A stretch of 64,000 nucleotides of DNA from Achromobacter agilis (GTDB lineage Bacteria > Pseudomonadota > Gammaproteobacteria > Burkholderiales > Burkholderiaceae_B): positions 17,635 through 81,634 of the forward strand of contig NZ_UFQB01000029.1 of NCBI RefSeq assembly GCF_900496965.1. Reading direction: 5' to 3'. The position numbers and the translations under genes were made by a program. A model generated the notes under the pieces. It did not search any database. It saw only the letters and a program-made list of their open reading frames with translations, and was not told where the DNA came from. How positions within the stretch are numbered: the stretch's first letter is position 1; every line of letters starts with the position of its first letter. Shown here one piece after another: positions 7,357-16,412 of the stretch.

Positions 7357-8754
7357 ATGGCAGCTGCACTCGGGAGGGCGACCTCCCGTATCGCCGACTT
7401 CCTCCGCGACCATGCCCCGCTGTTGCGCAAGCTGCAGTGGGGCATCGTCGCGATATACGCTTTCCTTTTGATCGTGCCCGCGATCCTGCCGTTGCCGGAC
7501 AACGCGTCGTCGGTATTCAACAACCTGACGATTGTCGCGCAGTTCGCGTTCTGGGGCGTGTGGTGGCCGTTCGTGCTTATATCCATGCCGATCCTGGGCA
7601 GGGCCTGGTGCGGCTGGCTATGCCCCGAGGGCATGCTCACGGAGTGGGCCAGCGAACGCGGCAAAGGGCTTGCGATTCCGAAATGGATCCGCTGGGGCGG
7701 CTGGCCGTTCGTGGCGTTCGCGCTGACGACCATCTATGGGCAACTCGTCAGCGTGTACCAGTATCCGCTGGCCGTGCTGGCCGTGTTGGGCGGGTCCACG
7801 GTGGCCGCCATGATCGTCGGCTGGCGCTACGGCCGCAGCAAGCGGGTGTGGTGCAAGTACATGTGCCCGGTCAACGGTGTGTTCAACCTGCTGGCCAAGC
7901 TGGCGCCCTGGCACTTCAAGGTAGACGAGGAGAAGTGGCGCCATCCGGTCATCCGCATCGAGCCCATCAACTGCGCGCCGCTGGTGCCGCTGCGCCACAT
8001 GAAGGGCGCGGGCGATTGCCACGTCTGTGGACGCTGCAGCGGCTATCGCGGCGCGATCACCCTGACGCCGCGTTCGCCGGAAGAGGAAATCGTCCGTGTC
8101 GCGCACGGCGATCCCTGGCAGACCGCGCTGCTGTGCTTCGGCCTGATGGGCATCGCGATCGGCGCCTTTCTCTGGAGCGCCAGCCCCTGGTACGTGACCG
8201 CCAAGCAATGGGCCGCGACCTGGCTGGTCGAACACGACATCATGTGGCCGTTGCTGGATAACGCGCCCTGGTTCATCCTGACGCATTATCCGGAAGTGAA
8301 CGACAGTTTTTCGTGGCTGGACGGCGCGGGCATCCTGATGTTCGTCATCGGCGCCACGGTGTGCGTGGGCGGCGCGACGTTCCTCTCGCTATGGATCGCC
8401 GACCGCCTGGCGCCCGCGGCGCCCGTGGCGGGAGAGTACGCCGAGCGCTGGGGCCGGGCGGGTCTGCACAAGCTGGCCCAGGCCCTGATCCCGTCCGCCG
8501 GCATCGGCGTGTTCCTGGGCCTGTCGGCCACCACGGTCAACCTGCTCAAGCACGAAGGCGTGCAGGCGGCATGGGCCGCGCCCGTGCGTTTCACTTTGCT
8601 CAGCCTTGCTGTGCTGTGGACCCTGCGCCTGTATGCGCGGCTGCTGAAGCCGCGCGAAGCCAGCGCATGGCGCAAAGGCCTGGCATGGCTGGTGCTGCTG
8701 GCCGGCCTGGCGCCGTTCTGCCTGGCCTGGGTGCTGTTCTTCGCGGTCTGGTAG
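7357..8754 (+). CDS. ftrD: FtrD polyferredoxin-type membrane protein (NapH/YccM-like)
   Basis: FtrD is the last component of the Ftr system, proposed to accept electrons released when FtrB oxidises ferrous iron. The 465-aa protein has several transmembrane helices and iron-sulphur cysteine motifs: CGWLCP (85-90), CKYMCP (166-171), and CxxCxxC at 221-227. The ATG at 7357 begins the hydrophobic protein, with AAGG about 8 bp upstream; a longer in-frame reading would start inside ftrC. A 40-bp gap separates it from ftrC. No terminator is obvious after it. Confidence 0.92.
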   Translation: MAAALGRATSRIADFLRDHAPLLRKLQWGIVAIYAFLLIVPAILPLPDNASSVFNNLTIVAQFAFWGVWWPFVLISMPILGRAWCGWLCPEGMLTEWASERGKGLAIPKWIRWGGWPFVAFALTTIYGQLVSVYQYPLAVLAVLGGSTVAAMIVGWRYGRSKRVWCKYMCPVNGVFNLLAKLAPWHFKVDEEKWRHPVIRIEPINCAPLVPLRHMKGAGDCHVCGRCSGYRGAITLTPRSPEEEIVRVAHGDPWQTALLCFGLMGIAIGAFLWSASPWYVTAKQWAATWLVEHDIMWPLLDNAPWFILTHYPEVNDSFSWLDGAGILMFVIGATVCVGGATFLSLWIADRLAPAAPVAGEYAERWGRAGLHKLAQALIPSAGIGVFLGLSATTVNLLKHEGVQAAWAAPVRFTLLSLAVLWTLRLYARLLKPREASAWRKGLAWLVLLAGLAPFCLAWVLFFAVW

Positions 8755-8833
8755 CCCGCCAGCAAGCGCTGGGATAAAGTGGAGGGCCGCGCCGGCTCAA
8801 TGCCGGCCAGTCCCTTCGACCGCGCTGTCCTCC

Positions 8834-9706
8834 ATGGCCTCCTACGCATTCCGCCTGCTCAACGTCTTCGCTTCCACCACTTTCAGCGGCAACCAGCTCT
8901 GCGTCTTCGAGGACGCCCGCGGCATGGACGACGCCACCATGCTGAACCTGGCGGCGCAATTCAATCTGTCCGAAACCACGTTCATCCTGCCGTCGGAACG
9001 GGCGGATGCGCGGGTGCGCATTTTCACGCCAGGCTACGAAATGAAGTTTGCCGGCCATCCCACCATCGGTACCTCGCAGGTCGTGCGCGATCTGTTCAAG
9101 GCCGGCGATGCGCTGACGCTGGAATTCACGGCCGGCATCGTTCCGGTGACGGCCCGCGGCGACGCCTGGACCTTCACCGCGCCTTGTCCGGACGGCGTGC
9201 GCACCGCGCAGCCCGCGCTGGACCGCGCGGAGATCGCGAGCCTGGCCGGCCTGGACGCCTCGGATCTGCTGGGCGATCCGATCTGGGTGGACACGGGCGC
9301 CGATCAGTTGTTGGTGCCGCTTGCCAGCGTGGATGCCGTGCGCCGCGCCGTGCCCGACGCCGGGCGGCTGGGCCGCTGGCAGGCCAGCAGCCTGGGCCGC
9401 AAGACCCTGTATGTCTTCGCGTTCGACGAAGGCAGGACGCAGGACGGCCGGCAGGTGGTGGTGGCCCGGTATTTCTATGCCAAGGCCGGCGGCGGCGTCA
9501 ACGAAGACGCCGGCACGGGCTCGGCCTGCGCCAATCTGGGGGGATGGCTGCAGCATCGCGGCTACGCCCTGCCCGCCAGCATCCTGGTGGAGCAGGGCGA
9601 CCAGATGGGCAGGCCGTGCCGGCTGTTGCTCGACGTCCTGGCCGACGGCCGGATCCAGGTGGGCGGACGCGCGCGGGAGATCGGCCGAGGCACGGTGGAC
9701 GTCTGA
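8834..9706 (+). CDS. PhzF-family epimerase/isomerase-like protein
   Basis: The 290-aa protein is a typical PhzF/YddE-family member: two diaminopimelate-epimerase-like halves, the catalytic Glu47 in FNLSETTF, the KFAGHPTIG motif, and the C-terminal EDAGTGSA segment. PhzF itself isomerises a phenazine precursor, but there are no phenazine genes here, so the substrate is unknown. It stands alone between ftrD and the convergent BON gene and shares a bidirectional terminator with it. Confidence 0.88.
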   Translation: MASYAFRLLNVFASTTFSGNQLCVFEDARGMDDATMLNLAAQFNLSETTFILPSERADARVRIFTPGYEMKFAGHPTIGTSQVVRDLFKAGDALTLEFTAGIVPVTARGDAWTFTAPCPDGVRTAQPALDRAEIASLAGLDASDLLGDPIWVDTGADQLLVPLASVDAVRRAVPDAGRLGRWQASSLGRKTLYVFAFDEGRTQDGRQVVVARYFYAKAGGGVNEDAGTGSACANLGGWLQHRGYALPASILVEQGDQMGRPCRLLLDVLADGRIQVGGRAREIGRGTVDV

Positions 9707-9736
9707 TAAGGCGCCTTCCGGAACGGCACCCATGAA

Positions 9737-9768
9737 AAACGGCGCCCGCGCAAACGCGGGCGCCGTTT
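9737..9768. terminator. Bidirectional terminator between the phzF-like gene and the BON gene
   Basis: A perfect 14-bp stem AAACGGCGCCCGCG/CGCGGGCGCCGTTT with a CAAA loop ends in A/T runs on both sides, between two convergent genes. Confidence 0.88.
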
Positions 9769-9801
9769 GAGCGCCGAGACCGGCCCGGCGCGATGCAGGC
9801 C

Positions 9802-10140
9802 TTACCGCTTGTTCTTGGCGGGATCGACCTTGATGTTGTTCATGACCTGCTTGACGCCTTCGACGCCACGGGTCACGGTGGCCGCGTGATCGGCCTCGGC
9901 GGCGGAGCCCACGGTACCCGTCAGCGTGGTGACGCCCGCGTTGGTCTCCACGGCGATGTCGAGCGCGCTCAGCTGCTTGTCCGCCACGAAGGCGGCCTTG
10001 ACCTTGGTAGTCACGGTGGCGTCGGACGCGTATTCACCTACGGACTGTTTCGGCTTGCCGTCGTCGGCGGCAAAGGCGATGGAAGTGAAGGCAGCGCCCG
10101 TGCCCAGTGCAGCGGCGGCGATCAGCTTGCGAAATTCCAT
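9802..10140 (-). CDS. BON-domain periplasmic protein (OsmY-like)
   Basis: The 112-aa protein has a signal peptide (MEFRKLIAAAALG...AFA|ADDG) and one BON domain (about residues 40-105: TVTTKVKAAF, ALDIAVETNAGVTTLTGTV, VEGVKQVMNNI). BON proteins such as OsmY and DolP bind envelope phospholipids and are often stress-induced. The start at 10140 is preferred because AAGGAG lies 7 bp upstream; a second ATG at 10146 sits only 1 bp from it. It ends a small minus-strand stress cassette with DUF1328 and CsbD genes. Confidence 0.86.
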   Translation of the reverse strand: MEFRKLIAAAALGTGAAFTSIAFAADDGKPKQSVGEYASDATVTTKVKAAFVADKQLSALDIAVETNAGVTTLTGTVGSAAEADHAATVTRGVEGVKQVMNNIKVDPAKNKR

Positions 10141-10213
10141 AGTCATGCTCCTTGTTGGTGTGGTTCAGCGCGTTGAAGACGCAACGGCTCTCGGGAAATC
10201 TTGGGTACGGGTT

Positions 10214-10378
10214 CTATTTCTTGCGGAATGCGCCCCCCAGAATGGACAGCAGCGCCAGTACCAGGAAGACGAAGAACAGGATCTTGGCGATGCCCGCGGC
10301 GCCGGCGGCGATGCCGCCGAAACCCAGGACCGCCGCGATGATGGCAATAACGAAGAAAACTACGGCGTAATGCAGCAT
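10214..10378 (-). CDS. DUF1328 small membrane protein (YtjA-like)
   Basis: A 54-aa protein made almost entirely of two hydrophobic helices separated by a Gly/Ala-rich turn ([15 protein letters not shown]), ending FRKK. This is the typical layout of DUF1328/YtjA proteins, whose function is unknown and which are frequently stress-induced. AGGAGA lies 7 bp before the ATG. It sits between the BON and CsbD genes on the same strand and is probably cotranscribed with them. Confidence 0.85.
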   Translation of the reverse strand: MLHYAVVFFVIAIIAAVLGFGGIAAGAAGIAKILFFVFLVLALLSILGGAFRKK

Positions 10379-10405
10379 GTCAGCTTCTCCTGGTGGTGGG
10401 ATGGA

Positions 10406-10606
10406 TCAGGGATTGCGGTCGAAGAAGTCCCGGACTTCCTTCTCCGCTTGCTCCCGGGTTTTGCCATAGCGCTCCTGGATCAGGCCCGCCAGGCGTTCGG
10501 CGTTGCCCTCGGTGCGGGTCAGCTCGTCGTCGGTGAGTTCGCCCCAGGCCGCCTTGGCCTTGCCTGCCAGTTGCTTCCATTTGCCCGCGATGACGTCGTT
10601 GTTCAT
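10406..10606 (-). CDS. CsbD-family stress protein
   Basis: The 66-aa, highly charged, predicted helical protein matches the CsbD family (MNNDVIAGKWKQLAGKAK, then WGELTDDELTRTEGN and a YGKTREQAEKEVRDF tail). CsbD is a general-stress protein of unknown mechanism, first seen under sigma-B in Bacillus. A GAGAGG ribosome site is 6 bp from the ATG. It is the first gene of the small stress cassette. Confidence 0.9.
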   Translation of the reverse strand: MNNDVIAGKWKQLAGKAKAAWGELTDDELTRTEGNAERLAGLIQERYGKTREQAEKEVRDFFDRNP

Positions 10607-10970
10607 GGTGACCTCTCTGTCTGCATGCGGCGGCGGGTTTGCGGCCTACAAACCTTGCCCCCGCGGTTGAGTGGGACACTGATCAGTCAGGCCTGCCTGC
10701 TTTGCGAATGCGGTCGTGCAGGCCCTGGTCTTCAACGTACGAGCCGCCGCCGAGTCCTGTCAAACCTTGCTGTGGGCAAATGTAACGGCCTCGTCTTGGC
10801 GAGATGCGCGATTCACGGTGGGTAGGGGTTGCAGGCGCACTAGGGAGCAAAGTTACATTCCGGCAATGTCTTGTCCGCTTTTGCGGAGGGCTGGTAACGG
10901 GATCTGCAGGGTATAGTTGTGACGGAACCCGCTGGGCGGTTCGATCACAAAGAAGGGGAGAGGGGCACGC
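10607..10970. other. Intergenic region between csbD-like and lipoprotein genes
   Basis: No convincing gene is seen in these 364 bp. They separate two divergent units and must hold their promoters. A TATAGT at about 10912-10917 suits the + strand lipoprotein gene, but no -35 is well spaced. Confidence 0.5.
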
Positions 10971-11090
10971 ATGACGCAACGACTTTGCAGCGCGATCTTG
11001 TTGACGCTGGCCGCGATGGCGGCGGTGGGGTGCACGCACGTGACGGACCAGTACCAGGCTGCGGCGCCTGCGGTGTCGGCCGACGGCTGA
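10971..11090 (+). CDS. Very small lipoprotein, unknown function
   Basis: Only 39 codons: a hydrophobic signal sequence ends in a lipobox (AAVGC, Cys21), and the mature peptide would be just 19 residues (from CTHVTDQYQ onward). AAGGGGAG lies 9 bp before the ATG and a strong terminator follows, so it looks like a real monocistronic gene. It resembles entericidin-sized lipoproteins in length but shows no sequence feature that decides a family. Confidence 0.6.
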   Translation: MTQRLCSAILLTLAAMAAVGCTHVTDQYQAAAPAVSADG

Positions 11091-11115
11091 GCCGCCAGGC
11101 GCTGCCGGCAAAAGC

Positions 11116-11142
11116 AAACGGGGCGCTCGAGGCGCCCCGTTT
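11116..11142. terminator. Bidirectional terminator between the small lipoprotein and cphA
   Basis: An 11-bp perfect stem AAACGGGGCGC/GCGCCCCGTTT with a 5-nt loop lies between two convergent genes and has A/T runs at both ends. Confidence 0.85.
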
Positions 11143-11163
11143 TCATTGCGCCGCGAAGGCGGC

Positions 11164-13734
11164 TCAGGCCTGCGAGATCCGGCTCGCGATATGGGCCAGC
11201 GCTTCTTCCACCTGGTCCACCAGGATCAGGCAAAGGTCGCCGGGCGCCAGGCGGGCGAGGGCGGTATCGATCGCCAGGAACTCGCCGTGGATTTCTTCGA
11301 CGAGCTTGCTGCGCGTGGCGTTGGCCAGGCCTTGCTGCAGCAGGGCCAGTACCTCGCCATCGGCGCGGCCGCGCTGGCATTGGTCCTGGTAGAGCACCAC
11401 TTCGTCGAACGCATCGCCCAGGATCTCGGTCTGCATGCGGATGTCTTCGTCGCGCCGGTCGCCCGCGCCGCTGATGACGACGGAGCGCCGCTTGGCGGGC
11501 ATGGCGTCCACCGCGCGTACCAGGGCGAGGATCGCGTCGGGGTTGTGGCCGTAGTCCGCGATCACCGTGGCGCCGCGGTAGTCGAACACGTTGAAGCGTC
11601 CGGGCGCGGTCTGGGCATCGTTGACGAACGTGGCCAGGCCGCGGCGGATGACATCTTCGTCCAGGCCCAGCGCCCAGGCCGCGGCGATCGAGGCCATGGC
11701 GTTTTCGACCTGGAACGTGATCGCGCCGTTGCGCGTAAGCGGAATCGCGGCCAGCGGATAGCGGGTTTCTTCCGCGCCTTGCGCCGTCACGATCGCATCG
11801 CCATCGCGGTACACGGCGCGCAGACCCTGCGCGCGGTGCGTCGCCATCACGGGATGGTTCCGGTCTTCGGCGAAATAGGTGATCGAGCCCGGGCAGCTGA
11901 CGGCCATTTCGGTCACGATCGGATCGGCCGCGTTCAGGACCGCGGTGCCCGCGGGATGCACGTGCTGTACGATCACGCGCTTGACCACGGCCAGGTCTTC
12001 GACCGTGCTGATGTAGCCCAAGCCGAGGTGATCGCCCATGCCGATGTTCGTGACGATAGCCACGTTGCAGCGGTCGAACGCCAGGCCTTCGCGCAGGATG
12101 CCGCCGCGGGCGGTTTCGAACACCGCCGCATCCACGTCCGGGTGCATGAGCACGCTGCGCGCGCTGCGGGGGCCGCTGCAGTCTCCCGTGTCGATGCGAA
12201 GGTTATCCACGTAGACGCCGTCGGAATTCGTCATACCGACGCGATTTCCGGCCGCCCCCAGGATGTGGGCGGTCAGGCGCACGGTGGTCGTCTTGCCATT
12301 GGTGCCGGCCACCGCCACCACCGGGATGCGGCCGTCGTCGCCGTCCGCGTACATGTTGGCGATGATGGCTTCGCCCACCGCGCGGCCCTTGCCGAACGAC
12401 GGGTTCAAATGCATGCGCAGACCGGGCGCGGCATTCACTTCCACCACGCCGCCATGCTGGTCTTCCAGCGGATACAGCACGCTTTCGGCCACCACGTCCA
12501 CGCCGCAGATGTCCAGCCCGATCATGCGGGCGGCGGACACCGCGCGCGCCGCCATCTCGGGGTGGACCTCGTCGGTCACGTCGGTGGCGGATCCGCCGGT
12601 ACTCAGGTTGGCGTTGTTGCGCAGGAAGATCAGCGTGCCGGCGGGCGGCACCGAGTCGGCGTCGAAGCCCTGCTTCTTGAGCGTGGCCAGGGCGATGTCG
12701 TCGAAGCGGATCTTGGTCAGCGACGTCGCGTGGCCGTCGCCGCGCAGGGGATCGGCGTTGACCTGCTCTACCAACTGGCGGATGGTCTGCTGCCCGTCGC
12801 CCGTGACCTGCGGCGGGTCGCGGCGCGACGCCGCCACCAGCGCGCCGCCCACCACCAGCAGGCGGAAGTCATGGCCGGGAATGTAGCGTTCCACGATGAC
12901 CTCGGAGCTGATCTCTTCGGCGGCTTCGAACGCCTGGATCACGCGCTCGCGCGTTTCGATGTTGACGGCGACGCCGCGTCCCTGGCTGCCGTCGCGCGGC
13001 TTGACGACGACCGGGCCGCCAAGCTCCTGGGCGGCGGCCCAGGCTTCTTCGGCGGTCGTCACCGAACGCCCCATCGGCACCGGCACGCCGGCGGCATCCA
13101 GCAGCATCTTCGTCAGGTCCTTGTCCTGCGCGATGGATTCGGAGATTGCGCTGGTCTGGTCCGTTTCGGCGGCCTGGATGCGACGCTGCTTGCTGCCCCA
13201 GCCGAACTGCACCATGCTGCCTTGCGTCAGGCGCCGGTAGGGGATGTTGCGCGCGACCGCGGCGTTCACGATCGAGCCGGTGCTGGGCCCCAGGCGTACG
13301 TCTTCGTCCAGCTCGCGCAAGCGCTTCAGGGCGTCGGCCAGATCGAACGGCGCGTCGTCCAGCGCGGCGTGCACCAGCGCTTGCGCCAGCGCCATCGCCA
13401 GCTTGCCGACGTCTTCTTCGCTATATTCGACCACCACCTGGAACACGCCGGGCTCGATGGTGGAGGCGGTGCGGCCGAACGTGACGGGGCAGCCCGCGTA
13501 CGCCTGCATCGTCAGCGCGACGATCTGCAGCACGTGTGCGATGGACACCGCGTCCTGGTGGCCTTCGGGGCGCAGCAGCCCGAGCTGGGGCATGCGCGCG
13601 CGCAGGCGCGCTTCGAATTCAGGCAGGTTGTCGATGGAGCATTCGGCGTCGGCGCAAGAGACGATGGCCTCGATCGCGGTGTTCTTGCTCCACAGGTTGG
13701 GGCCGCGCAGTGCTCGGATACGGGAAACTTCCAT
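11164..13734 (-). CDS. cphA: Cyanophycin synthetase (canonical-type paralogue)
   Basis: CphA builds multi-L-arginyl-poly-L-aspartate from Asp, Arg and ATP. The 856-aa protein has the expected order: N-terminal domain, ATP-grasp domain (about 220-470), then a Mur-ligase-like domain with the P-loop GTNGKT at 477-482. The Mur domain keeps classic motifs ETARGGILREGLAF and DYGHNPDA (His730). AGGA lies 9 bp before the ATG. It is the second gene of a tandem pair, 62 bp after its paralogue, and ends at a terminator. No cyanophycinase gene is in this window. Confidence 0.94.
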   Translation of the reverse strand: MEVSRIRALRGPNLWSKNTAIEAIVSCADAECSIDNLPEFEARLRARMPQLGLLRPEGHQDAVSIAHVLQIVALTMQAYAGCPVTFGRTASTIEPGVFQVVVEYSEEDVGKLAMALAQALVHAALDDAPFDLADALKRLRELDEDVRLGPSTGSIVNAAVARNIPYRRLTQGSMVQFGWGSKQRRIQAAETDQTSAISESIAQDKDLTKMLLDAAGVPVPMGRSVTTAEEAWAAAQELGGPVVVKPRDGSQGRGVAVNIETRERVIQAFEAAEEISSEVIVERYIPGHDFRLLVVGGALVAASRRDPPQVTGDGQQTIRQLVEQVNADPLRGDGHATSLTKIRFDDIALATLKKQGFDADSVPPAGTLIFLRNNANLSTGGSATDVTDEVHPEMAARAVSAARMIGLDICGVDVVAESVLYPLEDQHGGVVEVNAAPGLRMHLNPSFGKGRAVGEAIIANMYADGDDGRIPVVAVAGTNGKTTTVRLTAHILGAAGNRVGMTNSDGVYVDNLRIDTGDCSGPRSARSVLMHPDVDAAVFETARGGILREGLAFDRCNVAIVTNIGMGDHLGLGYISTVEDLAVVKRVIVQHVHPAGTAVLNAADPIVTEMAVSCPGSITYFAEDRNHPVMATHRAQGLRAVYRDGDAIVTAQGAEETRYPLAAIPLTRNGAITFQVENAMASIAAAWALGLDEDVIRRGLATFVNDAQTAPGRFNVFDYRGATVIADYGHNPDAILALVRAVDAMPAKRRSVVISGAGDRRDEDIRMQTEILGDAFDEVVLYQDQCQRGRADGEVLALLQQGLANATRSKLVEEIHGEFLAIDTALARLAPGDLCLILVDQVEEALAHIASRISQA

Positions 13735-13796
13735 GGCAGGTATTCCTGTCTAGCTCACGCCCGCCCGCGTTCTGGGGCGGGCGCGCGCGGATATTG

Positions 13797-16412
13797 TCAG
13801 TATTGCTGAATCCAGCGGCGGACCAGGTCGATGGTGGGGCCGGAGAACGCCTCGTCCGACTGCAGCAGGACGAAGTCGCCCGCGGCAATACCGTCGAGCT
13901 GGCTTTCGATGGCCTTGCCGTGGTCGGGTTCGTCCTGGATGTCCTTCACGCGGGCGCCTTGCGCCAGGCCCTGGCGCAGCAGCGCGCGCGCCTGTCCCGC
14001 GGGGCGCTTGCTGCGCACGGTGAGGTCGTCGTAGAGCACGACCCGGTCGAACGCATCGCCCAGCAGTTTGCCCTGTTCGATCAGGTCTTCGTCGCGCCGG
14101 TCGGCGCCGGCGGAATAGACGGCGGCGCGCAGGGTTGCCGGGAACTGGTCGATCGCGGCGATCAGCGGACGCAGCGCCGAGGCGTTGTGCACGTCGTCCA
14201 CCACCACGGTGCTGCCGTTGCGTTCGAACAGCGTGAACTGCCAGGGCGCGTCGGCCTGGTCGATATCGAAGGTTTCGATTCCGGCACGGATCAGTTCGAC
14301 GGGGATGTCCAGCGCCCAGGCCGCGCCGACCGCGGCCAGCACGTTCTCGGCCTGGAAGGCCACGCGCCCGCCATGGGTCAGCGGAATGGCGGCCACGGCG
14401 GCCAGCTTTTCCTCGCGGGTTCCTTGCGCCAGCACAATGCTGCCGTCGCGCACGAACACGGCGCGGCGATCCTGCCGCAGGTGCTCGGCGATGGCCGGCA
14501 GCGCAGGGTCGATGCCGAAGAAGATCACAGCGCCGTCGCACAGCTCAGCCATTTCCACCACGCGCGGGTCGCGCGCGTTCAGCACGGCCGCGCCGCTCGG
14601 AAGCACCACGTCCACCTGGGTGCGGAACACATTGAACATGCGCTCCGTTTCGTTGATGTCGAAGTCGCCCAGATGGTCGGCGTCGTCGATGTTGGTGACC
14701 ACGCCCACCTGGCAGCGGTCATAGGCCAGGCCCTGGCCGAGGATCACGCCGCTGTCGTTCTCGATGACCGCCGCGTCAAGGTTGCGGTTCATGAGCAGGC
14801 GCGTGCCCGAGGCGAAATCGGCGCGGTCGCCCTTTTGCACCAGGCGGCGGTCCAGGTAGAGGCCTTCGCTGCAGGCCAGGCCGGTGCGCTTGCCCGACAG
14901 GTACAGCAGGCGGGCCACCAGGCGCGCCACGACGGTCTTGCCGTTGGTGCCGGCCACGCCCACGATGGGGATGCGGCCGGTGTCGCCGTCGGGGAACAGA
15001 TGGTCGACGATGGCGCGGCCCACGGGGCGCGGCGCGCCGTCGGCCGGCTTCAGGTGCATGAGCAGGCCCGGACCGGCATTGACTTCGACGATGGCGCCGC
15101 GCTGTTCGTCCAGCGGGCGGGTGATGTCCTCGGCGACCAGGTCCACGCCGGCGATGTCCAGGCCCACGACCCGCGCGGCCAGGGTCACGGTGGCGGCGAC
15201 GCTGGGATGCACGCGGTCGGTGACGTCGAAGGCGACGTTGCCGCTGCGCTGCACCAGCACGCGCTGGCCTTCGGCCGGGACGCCGTCCTCGGTCAGGCCC
15301 TGGCGCGCGATCTCCAGGCGGGCGGCCGAATCCAGGCGCACCGGGTTCAGCGGGTGGTTTTCGGTGCGGCCGCGGCGCGGGTCGGTGTTGATCTGGCTGT
15401 CGATCAGTTCGGTGATGGTGGACTTGCCGTCGCCCGTCACCCAGGCCGGCTCGCCCGCGGCGGCGGCAACCATACGGTCGCCGACGACCAGCAGGCGGTG
15501 CTCGTTGCCCAGCACGAAACGCTCGACGATTACGCCGCTGCCTTCGTCCACCGCCACGCGGTAGGCCGACACGACTTCATCGCGGGTGGTGAGGTTGGTG
15601 AAGACGCCGCGGCCGTGGTTGCCGTCGTAAGGCTTCACGACCACGGGCAGGCCGATGTCCTCGGCGGCTTCCCAGGCGTCTGCTTCGCTTTCGACCAGGC
15701 GTCCTTCCGGCACGGGCACGCCGCAGGTCGACAGCAGTTCCTTGGTCAGGTCCTTGTCGCGCGAAATGCCCTCGGCGATGGCGCTGGTGCGGTCGGTCTC
15801 GGCGGTCCAGATGCGGCGCTGGGCCGAGCCGTAGCCGAACTGCACGAGGTTGCCCTCGAACAGGCGGATGTAGGGAATGTCGCGGTCGTCGGCCGCGTCC
15901 ACGATGCAGGCGGTGCTGGGACCCAGGCAGTGCCTGTCGATCAGGCCGCGCAGTTTCGCGATGGTGGCGGGCACGTCGAAAGGACGGTCTTCGATCGCGG
16001 CCATGACCAGGTCGCGGGCTTCATTCAGGGCGGCGCGGGTGACCTGCTCTTGCCAGGCGCGCACGACGACCTTGTAGACCCCGCGGGTGGAGGTTTCGCG
16101 GGCCTTGCCGAAACCGCCGCGCAGCCCCGCGAGGTTCTGCAGCTCCAGCGTGACATGTTCGAGGATGTGGCCCGGCCAGGTGCCTTCCTTTACGCGGGAC
16201 AGGAAGCCGCCCCGCACGCCCGGGCTGCAGCGATGCTCGATCAGCGTCGGCAGCCATTCGGTCAGGCGTTCGTAGAAGCCCGGAATGGTGTTGGAGGGGT
16301 AATCTTCCAGCTCGCCGATATCCACCCATGCTTCAAGGACCGGGCGGTAAGTCCAAATGTTCGGGCCGCGCAAAGCCACGACATCGAGAAATTCAATGTC
16401 TTTCTTTTTCAT
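13797..16412 (-). CDS. Cyanophycin synthetase paralogue with divergent Mur-ligase motifs
   Basis: The 871-aa protein is a full-length CphA homologue. It has the N-terminal domain (including the EGTWPGHILEHVTLELQN helix), ATP-grasp domain, and Mur-ligase domain with P-loop GTNGKT (488-493). Unlike the downstream copy, the motif after the P-loop reads ENDSGVILGQGLAY and the later motif reads DDVHNASA (His742) instead of DYGHNPDA. It is therefore likely the CphA' type found beside CphA in other betaproteobacteria, with altered second-step specificity or activity (inference). It starts the operon; the ribosome site is weak (CAGCAAAT). Both copies are on the strand opposite the ABC/DUF1854 genes. 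Confidence 0.9.
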   Translation of the reverse strand: MKKKDIEFLDVVALRGPNIWTYRPVLEAWVDIGELEDYPSNTIPGFYERLTEWLPTLIEHRCSPGVRGGFLSRVKEGTWPGHILEHVTLELQNLAGLRGGFGKARETSTRGVYKVVVRAWQEQVTRAALNEARDLVMAAIEDRPFDVPATIAKLRGLIDRHCLGPSTACIVDAADDRDIPYIRLFEGNLVQFGYGSAQRRIWTAETDRTSAIAEGISRDKDLTKELLSTCGVPVPEGRLVESEADAWEAAEDIGLPVVVKPYDGNHGRGVFTNLTTRDEVVSAYRVAVDEGSGVIVERFVLGNEHRLLVVGDRMVAAAAGEPAWVTGDGKSTITELIDSQINTDPRRGRTENHPLNPVRLDSAARLEIARQGLTEDGVPAEGQRVLVQRSGNVAFDVTDRVHPSVAATVTLAARVVGLDIAGVDLVAEDITRPLDEQRGAIVEVNAGPGLLMHLKPADGAPRPVGRAIVDHLFPDGDTGRIPIVGVAGTNGKTVVARLVARLLYLSGKRTGLACSEGLYLDRRLVQKGDRADFASGTRLLMNRNLDAAVIENDSGVILGQGLAYDRCQVGVVTNIDDADHLGDFDINETERMFNVFRTQVDVVLPSGAAVLNARDPRVVEMAELCDGAVIFFGIDPALPAIAEHLRQDRRAVFVRDGSIVLAQGTREEKLAAVAAIPLTHGGRVAFQAENVLAAVGAAWALDIPVELIRAGIETFDIDQADAPWQFTLFERNGSTVVVDDVHNASALRPLIAAIDQFPATLRAAVYSAGADRRDEDLIEQGKLLGDAFDRVVLYDDLTVRSKRPAGQARALLRQGLAQGARVKDIQDEPDHGKAIESQLDGIAAGDFVLLQSDEAFSGPTIDLVRRWIQQY

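Noticed and set aside
8834..9706. Phenazine biosynthesis gene phzF
   Set aside because: Fold and Glu47 match the family but no other phz genes exist here, so the pathway name is not justified.
10683..11117. 144-codon minus-strand frame between csbD-like and cphA
   Set aside because: Overlaps the better-supported + strand lipoprotein, has no ribosome site and an unlikely composition.
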